The notes under the pieces were generated by a model. That model did not search any database and was not told the DNA's origin. It saw only the letters and a program-made list of their open reading frames with translations. DNA of 64,000 bases from an uncultured Bacteroidia bacterium (GTDB taxonomy: Bacteria; Bacteroidota; Bacteroidia; Bacteroidales; Prolixibacteraceae), in assembly GCA_903923905.1 (NCBI GenBank), contig CAIXZH010000047.1, positions 1 to 64,000 of the forward strand, read 5' to 3'. How positions within the stretch are numbered: position 1 is the first letter of the stretch; each line of letters opens with the position of its first letter. Position numbers and translations under genes: made by a program. Positions 15,001 to 30,000 of the stretch are shown here, piece by piece.

Positions 15001-18000
15001 CGTACTCGATCCTCCTTCGAGCGTTCCGTCGGTGCGGGTCCAGGTACCACTAAAGGTGTGTATCAGATCATTACCCAGGTTCAGCGTTCCGCTTTTTCCG
15101 TTGATCATGAGGCCGACTCCTGTTACAGGACCAGTAAAGGTGGCAACACCTGCAGTTTTTGTCATCGAAACAGGTCCGGCAGTTGTGAAACCGGATATAC
15201 TTTGTGTCAATGCAGTTCCTCCAAGAGTCACTCCGCCCGATCCACTCGTAAAGACACCTGCCGTTGCTCCCGATCCGTTAATTGTAAGATCGCCACCAAG
15301 CGTTAATAGATTTGTTCCGGTAATCAGGGTTGCCTGGGCGTTTATTGTCAAAGGTATACCGGCGTTAAATACCTTTGGAGCACCCATGGTTATTGCACCT
15401 GTATTGGTAATCAAAACACCTCCGGCTCCGGTGAATGGGGTAACCCATTCTAACCCAGAAGGCAGTGTGGTAGTCCGGTTGTATTGAAGGGTTGAATTGG
15501 CCCCGTATGTAGGCGCTGTACCAGTCGTTGTCGCAGTTCCTTCCATTGAAAGAATATTGTTGACGGTTGCCCCGGTAGTGGTTTTTGCACCTGTTCCTGC
15601 AAGGGTCAGGTTGTAATAGATAACATTGGCGATGGTCTGTGTACCAGAATTGTTGTATTTTACAGTACTTGTGCCTAAATCGAATGTTCCTCCGGTATTG
15701 GTAGTTGTACCTCCAATAATCAATGTGCTTGAATTACCTGACAGAGCACCAATGGTTCTGATCCAGGCACCTGTGAAGGTGTGAGTCAGTCCTGCTCCCA
15801 AATCTAATGTTCCACTTGATCCATTTAATGTAAGTCCTGCCCCGTTGACATTTCCCATAAAGGTGGCGACACCCCCGGTCTTGGACATTGTAGTAAGACC
15901 TGTGGTAGAATAACCTGCAATAGATTGTGTTCCTGTGCCGCTGATCGTAATAGGGGATGCATTGGCCGAAAATGTTCCGTTATTGATAAAGTTTCCTCCA
16001 AAAGTTACGGCGTAATTGCTGGCACTGGTATTTAGGATAGCAGTCGAATTGATCTGAAGCTGTGCATTAATAACTTTAGCTCCACCCAATGTTACTGCAT
16101 TGAGGCTGGTATTAGCAATGATAACACCACCCAAGCCGGACCATGTGGACGGGAATTCCATTCCTGTTGTCTGAGCACCCGTACCCTTATATTGCAGTGT
16201 AGCTGCTGATCCATAGTTTGGCGATGCGGAAACAGTAGCTGATCCTTCCATTGAAAGAACACCATCAACTGTTGGAAGGGTGCTTAGGGTAACCACATCT
16301 GTTCCACCAAGGGTAAGATTGTTAAATGTAGTAGCAGAGGACCCTTCGATTGCCTGGGCTGCGCCATTGAGAACAACTGTACCGTTACTGTTGCTCGTAA
16401 ATGTCCCGTTATTGGTCCAATTTCCCCCTACCGATAAAGTATTTGCTCCCGTGAAGGCTAGCATAGCCCCGGGGTTGATGGTGAGATTGTTACATAAAGC
16501 AGGAGTTCCTCCACCAATTTCCGGTGAATGGGGTGTTGCAGAAGGAATAATCACATCAGTTGTTATATCCGGAACTGAGCCGGTGCACCAGTTGGATGCT
16601 GTGTTCCAGTCAGTATTGGTTGTACCGGACCAGGAACCAGGAACACATTTTCCGAGAGTTCCAACATATAGAATACCTTTAGAAGGATACAAAAAGTAGG
16701 TATCATTTGTGTTTGTTGCGCTTGAATTGGTGCTTCCATAGGAACCTGCCTTTTGCGGTGCAATGCCAAGGTTAAGAATATTGGCGGAGTTCGAGGAAAA
16801 GTTCCCCAGATCAGCAACGGCAGTCCCGGTTACGCTCAAAATTCCATTAATAGTCTCCTGAATAGTAAATGATTTTGTACCGCTGTTACTTAGGGTAAGA
16901 TTCTGATAGGTAGTTCCGTATACTGCTTGTGCCCCGGCCATGCTATAATTCACTGTATTTACATAGGTAGCTGCATCAATTGTATTAATGCTGGATGGAC
17001 CTGGAAAGTTGAGGTTCAGGGTCGAACCGGTGGCCTGTTCCAGCGTTCCATAGCCGGCAAGACTTGTTATAATTGTTAAAAGGTTGTTATTTGTTAAGGT
17101 AATAGGAGTTGTTATGTTTGGAATGGAGAAAGTACCAGTAAGCGCCTGGTCATTGCTATCAAATGTGTGGAGCCCTGTTCCGGCAGTGAAGGTGCCGCCG
17201 TTATTGGTGATCCCTCCCCTGAAAGTAACCGGTGAATTTCCCGAATTGATCCATGTGGAGCCAGAGGCTATTGTTACAAGACCCGTAAATAGAGGTAAGG
17301 CAGACGGACTGCTGATGATCAGACTACCATTTGTCCCTCCACCTATCGTTGAAGTCTTGGCTACATTAAAGGAAAATCCTGAAACTGTAAACGTAGTTCC
17401 GTCTCCTATCAAAAGATTGCCCCCTACTGACAATCCGGTCACTGTGGCGGTTGATGCTGTTCCACTCAAAGTCAGGTTGCCTCCAACCAAGGTGGTTCCT
17501 GTGGTCAAAGTTTTTACTCCGCTTCCCGAAAGGGTAAGATTGCTGTAACTATTAGCATGTACAGTTTGAGCTGCACCGTTATAATTAACAATATTCCCGG
17601 GTGCTGTTGATGTTAGGGTAATAATTGAAGATGTGCCGCCAATATTCAGAATACCAGTTGAATTGTTGGTCAACACTCCTGAGCCAAAGAGTTCAGTCGA
17701 AGCGGTAATTGTTCCTGAGTTAATCAGTGCCCCCCCAACTGACAAGAGGAGAGGTACAGTAAGAGTACCGGCATTATTAAGGGCACCGGTGACCGTTAAA
17801 ACAGTTGCCGAAGTGATCACCCCGGAATTGGAATATCCACCGGTACTACCAATGGTTAAACTTGGGATAGTGATGGTTCCGCTAATCGTTTTGGAACCTC
17901 CGGTAAGGGTATATAGTCCTGTGCCTGGGGTAAAGGTTAGACCATTATTTGTTAGATTTCCGCCAATCGAATAAGTGGTTGCTACACTGTTTGAAAAAGT

Positions 18001-21000
18001 GCCGTTATTCGTCAGGTCTCCGGTAAGAGTTACTCCTGCCGCGGCAGTTGAGCTGTTCCAGGTACCTCCGCTATTAATTGTCAGTGAGCCTGCACTAACA
18101 GATGCTCCTACTGTGAGGTTAACCGCACCACCGTTGTAAATGGTAATGTTACCCAATGCCAGTGAACCTGTGGCACTATTGATGGACAGTTTTCCACTCA
18201 CACCTGATCCAACAGAAGTATTTCCTGTGACTGTGAGCGGATAAGCACCGGCCGTAAAAGTTGTCCCGTCACCAATAGAAAGGGTATTGGTTACCGTGAT
18301 CGCCACTGTATTTGCCAACGATGTGGCGGGGCCGGAGAGCGAAAGATTATTAAAAATGGTGGAAGCGGTGCCTCCAATGGATTGCGATGCACCATTAAAA
18401 TAAACAGAGCCTGCATCGGTAAATGTTCCTCCGTTGTTAATCCAGTTACCGCTAACGGTTAAAATATTATTATTGGTCAGGGTGGCCAGTGGTTGTATTG
18501 TAATGCTTTTACACAGTGCAGCCTCCAAAGAGCTGATGATTGGATATGGGGTTGATAATCCTCCAGGTATTATGACATCAGTTGTAGCTAAGGGTATTTG
18601 ATCTGTGCATGACCAGTTAGCTTTATTGCCCCAGTCGCCATCCAACGCTGCTCCTGTCCACGTTCCCGGTATACATGATGCCCCGACATACAGAATACCA
18701 TTTGAAGAATTCAGGAAATGAGTATCATCCTTAGTACCTGCAGCTGATAATGAAGATCCGTATGTTCCGGGAGATTGTAGTGTCGGAGACATGGAATTCA
18801 AATTCAAAGTTGCAGCACTGTGCGTATAAATACCAAGATCAGCCAGGGCTGCAGGAATAATAGTCAGATCACTGGTAATCATTATTGCAGCAGGGAACGA
18901 TTTTGTTCCGCTTCCCGAAAGGACCAAATTATTGTAAGTGACGTTGGCAATCGTCTGGGCCCCTGCACCATTATAGTTGACAGTACCTGTGCCGGCAGAA
19001 AAAGATCCGCCGGTATTTGTGACATTACCCCCAATATTCAGGGTACTCGAAACAGCATTGATTGTTCCAACTGTTCTGATCCAGCCACCTGAGAATGTGT
19101 GTGTAAGGGCACCCGTACCCGAATCGAGATTCAAAATTGCACCTGGGGCATTCAGTGTGAAGCCAGCTCCGCCTATGTTCCCAGTGAAAGTTGCTATTCC
19201 GCCTGTCTTAGTCACAGAAACAGACCCTGAGGTTGTGAAGTGGCCAATGTTTTGTGTAGCTGTTCCGGTTATGTTAATCGGCGAACTTCCTGCACTTAAG
19301 TTTCCTGTTGGTGCATTGATAAAATCACCGTAAAAGATGAGTCCAAAATTGCTTCCGGAGGTGCTTAAGGTAGCTCCGTCTTTTATTTCCAATGGAACTT
19401 TATGGGCAAGGTCTCCCAACTGCCTTGCTGCACTCAGCGTAATAATTCCGGTATTTGTAATACTTACACCACCGGTTGCCACGAACGTGCTGATCCACTC
19501 AACCCCATTGGTGAAGGCAGCAGGTTTGTTATATTGAAGTTTGGCATTTGGACCGTAGGTAGGTGCAGCAGAAACAGTGGTAGTCCCTTCCAGTGAAAAA
19601 ACATTATTTACCGTGCAATTGGCTGTCGTTATAGTCCTTGTTCCAGATCCCAGGAAAGTCAGATTATTAAAGGTAGTTGGTGAGGCAGAGAGCGTCTGGT
19701 TACCCGCTGCACCAAAACTTACTGTTCCGGTGCCGGCATTGAAAACAGAACCATCCCCGTTCCAGGCCGCTGTACTGATGGCATTTTCTTTCAGAATACT
19801 GGATCCTCCGTTTAAAGTTCCGATAGTAAGAGTGATTACATCGGTGAAGGTATGCACCAATGGTGTTCCTGCGTCAAGAATTAAGGTTCCCCCTGAGCCA
19901 TTAATGGTCAGTCCGGCACCGTTTATATTCCCGGTTAAGGTAGCTGTACCGCCAGTCTTGGACATCGTGACTGTACCCAACGTATTGAAAGCACCTATAC
20001 TCTGATTCGTTGTACCAGTCAGATTCAGACCACCAGACCCACTGGTAGTTGCCCCGCTGTTGATCAGGTCGCCATTGAGTGTGAGCAGGTAGGACGACAT
20101 ATTCAGAGAAGTCCCGTTGCCGAGGTTAAGCGCCACTCCTGTTCCTAAAGTCTTGGCAGTATTGGCGGTAATAGTTCCCGATCCTTTAATGATCACACCG
20201 CCTGTAGAATTGAACGTGGCGGGCCATTCTGAAGAAACCGTCCGGGCTGATGCAACGGCATTATACTGCAGTGTGGCTGAGCCTCCGTAGGCAATTGATC
20301 CTGTAAAGATATTCACATTGGTTCCGTTCTCGACTGATAGGATTCCATTGATTGTAGTAATTCCTGCTCCAAATGTGACAGCACCGATTGTGGCAAGGGT
20401 CAGATTATTAAATGTATTACCTCCGCTGATTGTGGGTGTAGCACCATTCATTATAACAGTACCTGTATTCGCATTAAAGGTACCGGTGGAGTTATTCAAA
20501 TTTCCGCTAACTGCAATAATACCTGAACCTGCTGTAAATGTTCCACTATTGGTCCAGTTGCCGCCAACTGTTAATGTATTGGCTCCGGTGAAGGTTAGCG
20601 AGGCGCCTGAATTTATGGTAATATTCCGGCAAACCGGAGCGGTAATGAGACCCGATATTTCCGGTTGATAGGTAACTCCCGCACCTGCTGAAATGGTCAC
20701 ATCTGTTGTAGAAAGGGGTAGCCCTCCACACCAGTTGTCCGGATCGTTCCAGTCTGAACTCTTTGCCCCGTCCCATATCCCCGGAGGACAAATACCCACA
20801 TTTAAAATACCGGATGAACCGGATGAAAAATAGGTATTAGATTGATTAGCAGCAGGAACTCCAGCAGCTGTAGAGCCAAAAGATCCCTTTAACGGTACAG
20901 ATGGCAACCCGTCCAAATAGAGTAATTGTGCGGTTGAATTGGATAAATCAGGAAGTGATACCGGGGCACCGGTATTTATCGAAACTGTTCCGTTGACAAT

Positions 21001-24000
21001 AATTACGTCGGTAAATGTTTTGGTTCCAGTACCTGAAAGTGTCAGATTATTAAAAATGGATGAAGTTGAAGTAATGGTTTGTGCATTTCCACCAAAAACA
21101 ACATTTCCATTTCCGGGGCTGAAAACTGTACCCTGACCACTCCAGGCACTAAGGCTGGTTGAGTTGACATTTAAGGTACTCGAATTACCGCTTAATGTAC
21201 CAGTAGTCAGAGCAATATCTCCCGAAAAGGTATGACTTAATAAAGGGCCAAGATCCAGCGTTCCACCCGACCCGTTGATGTTAAGCGCAGCTCCGTTCAA
21301 AATACCCCCCAGAGTGGCGGTACCTCCGGATTTTGACATGGTGACTGTTCCGGTGGTAGTAAAGGTTCCGATGCTTTGGTCGGCCGTACCGGCAAAGGTA
21401 AGTCCGCCTGATCCGTTGGTTGTGGCACCATTGTTTACCAGATTACCATTTAAAGTCAATAACCAGGTGGACATATCGAGGATTGACCCACTATTGAGCG
21501 TCAGAGGTGCGGTAGCATTGAATACCTTGGCTGAATTTGCGGTGATAACTCCTGTGGCTGTAATCACTACCCCGCCGCTTGCGGTAAATGGAGTAATCCA
21601 TTCGTTTGTAGAGGCAGTCCTGGTGGTTGAATTATATTGTAGTGTTGCATTAGGGCCGTAAGCAATGGTCTTGCTAACCGTTGCAGTTCCCTCCATAGAG
21701 AGAACACCGTTCACTGTTGGCGATGTTGCAAAATTCTTGATTCCGCTGCCTGATAAGGTAAGGTTATTATAGATTAATGGAGGCGCTGTCTGATCACCAG
21801 ACAATGAATAGGCAACAGTGCCGGCGTTAGGGGCAAAAGTTCCGCCGGTTCTGGAAAATAACGTTCCAGGTGCAATAAAACTAACAATACTCGATCCACA
21901 ATCAAGTGTCCCATTACTCGTAGTCCAGATACCATTAAAAGTATGGTTCAAACCTGTACCAAGATTCAATGTTCCTCCGGTTCCGTTAATGGTGAGGCCC
22001 CCCGCATTTACAGAACCGGTGAAGGTTGCTGTACCGGCTGTTTTGGTCATCGAAACAGTTCCGGTTGTTGTGAAACCTGCAATACTTTGGGCTGGCATCG
22101 TATTGGTAATGGTCACGCCACCTGGTCCGCTGGTAAAAACACCCGCACCGGCACCTGACCCATTAATTATAAAATTACCTCCCAGGGTTAAAAGATTTGT
22201 CCCCGGTGTCAGAGTGGCACCAGCGTTAATGGTTAAGGGGATACCAGCGCCAAAGACCTTGGGCTCACCCAGGGTTATTACACCTGTGTTGGTAATAACA
22301 ACTCCATTGGTAATGGTAAAAGGGTTGATCCATTCTGCACCTGTTGTGAAGGGGGCAGATTTATTATACTGAAGGGTAGCTGTGGATCCATAGGTAGGGG
22401 CGGCTGAAACAGAGGCAGTACCTTCCATCGAAAGGGTACCATTAATTGTTGCTGTGCCCGAAAGCGTTTTTATACCACTTCCGCCGAAGGTAAGGTTATT
22501 AAATGCTGTTGTTCCTGTAAGGGTTTGAGCTCCACCATTAAAAATAACGGTTCCTGTACCTGGGTTAAAAACGCCGCTATTTGACCAGACTCCGGTGATA
22601 GCAATGTTTGCAGGATTTAAGGGATCAATAGTCAAAGAGGCACCCGATTGAATGGTGAGACTTTTGATGGTCACCGAAGTTGTGGAAATAATCGGAAAAA
22701 CCGTCACCCCGGCTGATGGAATGACAACATCTGTAGTCCCATCAGGCAATACATCACACAACCAGTTTCCAATGTTATTCCAATTATAATCCACTGCGCC
22801 TGTCCACGTACCCGGTAAACAGGCAGCACCTACATTAAGGATACCCGTTGCTGTACTTCCAAAGAAGGTAACATCTTGATTTATTGCTGTTTCGTAGATA
22901 GAGGTTGATCCCCATGATCCGGTGGCCTGAAGAACGGAGTTGAAGTGCAGCGAGATGGATTGATGGGTAAATGATCCAAGATTTGCGGAGGCGCCGCTTG
23001 TTCCATCGTTGATAATGGTAAGATCATTGTTAATCGTGATTGCTGCCGGGAATGTTTTGACTCCGGTGCCCGAAAAAATAAGATTATAGTAGGTAAAATT
23101 GCCAATCGTTTGAGCTGCCAAACCTGAATAATTTACCGTACCGGCGTTCGCTATAAAATTTGCCGCTGCACCGGTGAACGGGGTAGGTGCTGCTGAGAGA
23201 CTAAGGGTACTTGAACCACCATTCAGGATTCCTGCCGTAAGCGTTGCCACTCCCGTAAAGGTATGGGTTAACCCGGTGCCAAGATTCAAAGTTCCATTTG
23301 GTCCGTTAACGGTGAAAGTGGCTCCATTTATATTACCCGTAAATGTGGCCGTACTTCCTCCTTTTGTCATCAACACTGGACCTGTTGTCGTAAAAGCGCC
23401 TATACTCTGGTCAATTACACCGGTAATAGTAAGTCCCCCGGTACTGGTTGTCGTTGCCCCATTGTTCACCAGATTACCACTTATAGTCAGTAAAAAGTTC
23501 GACATGTTTAAGGTCGCCCCGCTGTTGAGTGTAAGAGAGGTGCCGGGATTAAACGTTTTAGCCTGGTCAACACTGATCACACTGCCACCCGTCCCATTGA
23601 TAATCACACCACCCGTGGCAGTGAAAGGGGTTGGCCACTCGATTGGTGAGGAGCTACGCGATGTTGATCCTGAATTGTACTGAAGTGTCGCATTTGCTCC
23701 GTAAACCAATGAGCCTGTGAAAACATTCACTGCACTTCCGTTTTCAATCGAAAGAATCCCGTTAACTGTCGTCGTTCCTGATCCAAAAGTCACCGACCCG
23801 GTACTTGCCAGGGTGAGGTTGTTAAAGACTGTCCCTCCGCTAATCATAGGGGTACTGCCATTCAAAATAACCATACCTATCCCCGGAGAAAAGGTACCTC
23901 CCGTATTGGTTAGGTTTCCGCCGACTGTTAAAGTACTTATCACCACAGGATCGGATGTAAAGGTGCCTCCATTGTTCCAATTGCCAATCACTGTAAGGGA

Positions 24001-27000
24001 GTTTGGCCCGCTTATAGCAAGCTTGGCACCCGATTGAATGGTTATACTTTTACTGGATGCCGCCGAATTGATGACCGGATAATTGGCCAGGCCTGATGGG
24101 ATTACTACATTGGTGGTTATCCCCGGCAATACCCCACACGACCAGTTGGTCACATCTTCCCAGGCCGTAGGGTTGGTTGTTGATGCACCCGACCAAAGTC
24201 CAGGTATACAGGTACCACCAAGATAAATTAAACCGGTTGAAGTGGATAAAAAGTAGGTGTTGTCAGGATGCAAAGCTGGCGATGCTCCAGACCCCCAGGA
24301 ATCGGTACGATATTGAACCGCATCGAGATTTAAGCTTAACGCTGAATGAGAGAACGTTCCCAGATCAACATAAGCACCACCGGGACTGTTATTTATTGTC
24401 AGATTATTGCCGATCGACATTGCAGTAGTGAAAGTTTTCTTACCGCTTCCCGAAAGCGTCAGGTTATAGTAAGGAAAAATAGGAATTGTTTGGTCACCGG
24501 CAAAGGAATAATTGACCGTCCCTGCATCGGGAATAAAGTTTGTAAGTGTACCTGTAAAAGGTGTTGCTGCTCCCGGGAGGTTCAGGACGCCCGAACCACC
24601 ATCCAGAGTACCTGCAGTAAGAGTTACAAGTCCCGAAAAAGTATGAGTATAACCTGCTCCCAGGTTTAACGTACCGCCTGCACCATTTATGGTCAGCGAA
24701 GCACCGTTTAAATTTCCGGTTAACGTGGCGGTACCTCCTGTATTTGTAAAGTTAACCGCTCCTGTGGTTGTAAATGCACCTATGCTTTGATTTGATGTTC
24801 CGGTGATAAGAAGGCCTCCTGAACCACTGGTTGTTGCACCATTATTAACCAGATTACCATTTAAGGTTAGCAAAAATGTGGACATATTCAGGGACGCTCC
24901 GCTTTTGAGCGTCAGTGGAGCGGTGGAATTGAAAACCACGGCAGCACCGGGATTGATTGCCCCGGTATTTGCAATAACCACTCCTCCGGTTGCCACAAAT
25001 GGCGTTATCCACTCGGTCGTAGTCGCTGTTCTTAGGGTGGATGTATTGTATTGCAGCGTTGCATTTGGACCATAAGTTACAGGCCCGGTAAAAAGATAAT
25101 AACTAACACTAACGGTTGCTGTTCCCTCAAGTGAGAGTATACCATTTATTGTGGGAGATGCAAGATAAAACGTCTTCGCTCCACTGCCCGACAGCGTGAG
25201 ATTATTATAAGTCAAGGCAGGTGCTGTCTGGGCGCCAGCTAATGAATAGGCTACTGTACCGGCACTGGGAGTAAAAGTGCCCCCCGTTCCGGTAGATACC
25301 GTTGCCGCCGTAAAATTGATAATACTTGATCCTCCGTCCAAAGTACCTGTGGTCCGGGTCCAGGTGCCATTAAAGGTATGTGTCAGTCCTGTACCCAAAT
25401 TCAGTGTTCCTCCTGTTCCATTGATTGTAAGTCCGGCTCCGCTAACATTTCCCGTGAATGTTGCTGTTCCTCCGGGTTTTGACATTGTTGTGAGGCCGGT
25501 GGTTGTATAACCTGCAATGCTTTGTGCAGTCATCGTCCCTGCAATCACAATCGGAGAGCTTCCCGCAGTTAACGTCCCACCATTGTTTATATAGTTTCCA
25601 CCGAAGGTAAGTTGATTGCCCCCGGTAATTAAAGTCCCACCGTTAATAGTCAAAGGTACACCCGTATTAAACACTTTGGCTGCATTGATGGTTATAGCTC
25701 CTGTATTGGAAATGATAACACCACCTGTGGGAGCAAATGGGGTCATCCATTCGGAACCGGCAGTGAACGGGCCTGGCTTATTGTACTGAAGAGTGGCAGC
25801 GCTACCGTAAACCGGAACGGCTGAAAAGGTTGATGTCCCTTCCAGGGAAAATACGCCGTTGACCGTAGGCACCGTGTTGAAGGTCACCAATCCTGAACCC
25901 GAAAGGGTCAGATTGTTAAAGGTGGTTGCCCCATTGATAATCGGTGTGGCACCGGCAAAATTTATGGTCCCCGAATTGTCTGTAAACGTGCCATTATTCG
26001 TCCAGTTACCATTAACAGTCAAGGTATTGGCTCCTGATATCTGAAGTATTCCTCCCGGTTGAATCGTAATATTACGGCACGCTGCTGCCACCGTAAGATT
26101 TGGAAAATTACCGCTTGTGGTTGATATATCATCGATGTAGGCGTCCGATGCTGCCGTAGGCACTTTTCCACAGGACCAGTTGTCCGGTTTGTTCCAGTCC
26201 GTATCAAGTGTCCCCATCCAATGGCCAAGGACACACGCCTTCCCGACTAACAGCAAACCGGGGTCTGCTACAAAGTTGGATGTTTGATGATCTGCCGAAG
26301 AACCGGTTCCACCATATGAGGAATCGACCGTTTGCGGAATACCATCCAAAGTATAGGTCGCAGAGGCCGGGGTGTAAATTCCCAGGTCGATCATAACACC
26401 GGTGATCGTTGACAAATCTGCGCCAATGGTTAGATTGGCCGTAAACGTTTTCGTTCCGCTTCCTGAGAATGCCAGATTGTAGTAATTTGTGGCCTTTATG
26501 GTTTGGGATGTTCCGGAATAGTTTACCGTATTACCGTTGGCTGTCGCTGTTAAAGTAGCTATGGTTGAAGTGCCTCCGATTATCAGGTTTGCAGATGATT
26601 CGTTTGTTAATCCACCGGTCCCGGCCAATGCATTTCCAACGGTAAGCATACCGTTATTTGTAAGTGTAATTCCGGTTACAGTCACACTCGGAATAGAGAG
26701 TGTCCCGTTAAGGATCTGTGAATTGGCATTAAAAGTGTGAATAGCTGTTCCTGATGTAAAAGTGCCATTGTTGGTTATTCCACCGCTGAAGGTAACGGGC
26801 GAATTACCTGAATTGGTCCAGGTTCCTCCTGAATTAATGGTAGTCAGACCTGTGAATATTTTTGAACCTGTAGCAGGAGGGGCTGAGTTTGTTAACGTTG
26901 AACCGCCTGCCACTGTTGTATTTCCGGTAACCGTTAGTGCAAATCCTGCTGCCGTAAATGCTGCGGCATTGGTCCCGTCTCCCACCAAAAGATTGCCCCC

Positions 27001-30000
27001 AAGGATCAGGTTCGCAACAGTAGCTGTACTTACTGTTCCACTTAACGTAAGATCCCCTCCAATTGAGGTGCCGGCGCTTAGTGTCTTTATCCCTGTACCC
27101 GAAAGTGTAAGGTGATGAAAAGCATTGGTTCCCGTGATCGTCTGAGGAGCTGAACCATTAAAAATAACCGTACCTGTGTTTGCAGGTAATATCCCCCCAC
27201 TGTTTGTCCAGTTCCCGCTAACTGTGAGGGTATTTGTCCCGATAGTCAGCGTAGCGTTGGAATTAATCGTAATATTATTACAGAAGGCCGCCGCACTGAT
27301 CGCAGGTTGATTTCCCCCCGAAGGGATGTTGACATTCGTAGTCGCATCCGGTACTGCACCGCCACACCAGTTTGCCCCGTTATTCCAGTCTGTGTCTATG
27401 CCGCCAAACCAGGTGCCTGTTATACAGTCAGATGCCGCAACATGCAAGATTCCCGTTGATGGTGCAAAATATGCAGTAGTAATGTAAGTTGCTGCCGATC
27501 CGGTTCCTCCAAATGTACCGAGATTCTGCCCGTTGCCACCCATGGTGAGCTTCGAAAAGTAATGGTTTAATCCGTCGCCAAGATTGAGCACAGCCGGTGT
27601 ACCATTGTTAATAGTCAGGTTGTTACCGCTTAAACCTCCGGTTAGAGTTGCTACATCCCCTGTTTTTGTAACTAAAACATTTCCGGTAGTTGAAAAACCG
27701 GCAATGCTCTGGGTTCCCGCTCCACTGATCGTAATGTTGGATCCATTGGCAATAAAAGTTCCGCTGTTCACAAAACTTCCTCCAAAGGTCAGGTCGAAGC
27801 TATTGGCTGCATCAGTATTTAACGTTGCCGAAGGATTATTGATGTTAAGTGGTGCATTAATCACCTTTGCGCCGCCCAGGGTGACTGTACCGACAGTATT
27901 GGCTATAATAACACCTCCCGAACCGTTCCAGGTATCGGGAAATTCAGGTCCGGTGATCTGGGCTCCGCCTCCGTTATATTGTAATGTGGCTCCAGAGCCG
28001 TATATTGGCAATGCCGTGGCCGTGGTAGTTCCTTCCATCGAAAGTATGCGGTTGACCGTGATACCTATGTTGTTTATCTGACCTGAGCCCGATAAGGTAA
28101 GGTTATTGTAGGTTACATTGGCAGTGGTTCGTGCACCAGTGCCATTATATTTAACCGTGGAGGAACCAGGTGTGAAGGATCCTGCCGTGTTGATTGTATT
28201 TCCTCCGATGTTCAACGTGCTTGTATTCCCTGCCAGCGTTCCGGCATTTCTTATCCAGTCACCCGTAAAGGTGTGCGTGTGAAGTAAACCAAGGTCAAGC
28301 GTTCCACCGGAACCATTTATCGATAAACCATTTGCGTTTACATCCCCTGTAAATGTGGCCACACCTGCGGTTTTGGTCATCAGAACATTTCCCGAAGTTG
28401 TGAATCCTGATATCGATTGGGTAGAGGCTCCGGCAATGGTAATCTGGGAAGCACCTGCTGTGAACAGGCCATTATTGACAAAACTTCCCCCAAATGTTAC
28501 TGCATTATCCGAGGTAGCCAATGCGCCGGCACTAATAGTAAAAGCGCCGTTGGCAATTATGGGTATACTTAGTGTCGTAGTCCCGGAACCCGAGAATGTG
28601 ACATTATTAAAACTATTTGTACCGCTAACATCACTGATGGTCTGAGCCGTACCTGTAAAATTGACCGTTCCACCAGGATTAAAAGTGCCGGTATTTGACC
28701 AGTTGCCAGCAATCGAAAGGGTATTATTAGTCCCTGATACGGTTAAAATATGATTATTGGTCAGGTCACCCGATATTGAAAGTGTATTGTTGGTCCCCGA
28801 GACGACTAAAGTACCGTTATTGGTCACTTTCCCGGAAACGGTCAGCGAATTGCTCCCCGCAAGGGTTAAGATAGCTCCGCCGGAGATTGTCAAATTGTTA
28901 CAAAACGCAGCGCTCCCTGTGTTAATGATGGGTTGGTTTCCCCCTGAAGGGATTATCACATCTGTTGAAGAACCTGGAAGTAAACCACCACACCAGTTTG
29001 AAGCGGTATTCCAGTCCGAATTGGCATTCCCAGTCCAGGTACCAATGATACAGCCGGTTAAGGTATGTACATCTCCCGTGGAACCTGCCAAAAACCATGT
29101 ACTTTGGTTGGCCGGGGGGGCATTTATGGAAGAAGTACTCCCATAGTAACCTGAAGTCATACTTGCACCACCCAGAAACAACGTGTTCACCGGGAACGAA
29201 TTAATCCCCGGGTCAGCAGCAGCGCTGCCTGAAATCGATAGCGCCCCGCTGATGGTGAGCCCTGAAGTTAATGTTTTTGTCCCGGTGCCTGAGAGTGATA
29301 AATTCGAGTAATTGAGCACATTTACCGTTTGTGCACCACCTGAAAAGTTTACCGTATTGATGTTTGTTGACACATCTATGGCTGCTATGGTCATTGTACT
29401 TCCGACATTCAGCTGTGAATTCGCCTCCTGCAAGAGTGAACCGGCGCCCGTCAATGAACCGTTTGCAGTAAGTGAAACACCATTATTAACTGTAACTCCG
29501 CCATCAACAGTGATTGTCCCATTTGCTGTTGTTGCAGAACCTAATGTTTTTGTGCCGGAATTGGTAAATATCACGTTGTTGAAGGTTGTGGCTGTTGCCG
29601 CAATTGTTTGGTCACCGGCGCCAAAGACTACGGTTCCGGTCGCCGGAGTGAAAAGGGATCCTGTCCCGTTCCAGGCTGTTCCTCCCGGTGAATTTACCTG
29701 GAGGGTACTTTTTGCCCCGTTGAGGGTTCCGGCAGTCAGGGTGATATCTCCCGTAAACGTATGGGTTAACGGGGTTCCCGAATCAAGGGTTAACGTTCCG
29801 CCTGAACCGTTAATGGTAAGTCCCGCTCCTGAAACATTTCCTGTAAAAGAAGCGACACCTCCGGTTTTAACCATTGATACCAGCCCTGTCGTTGTAAAGC
29901 CTGCAATACTCTGGGTACCTGATCCGCCAATCCTGATAGCTGATCCGTTGGCCGTAAATGACCCTGTAGCATTGATCGTAAAGTTTCCGCCAAATGTTAA

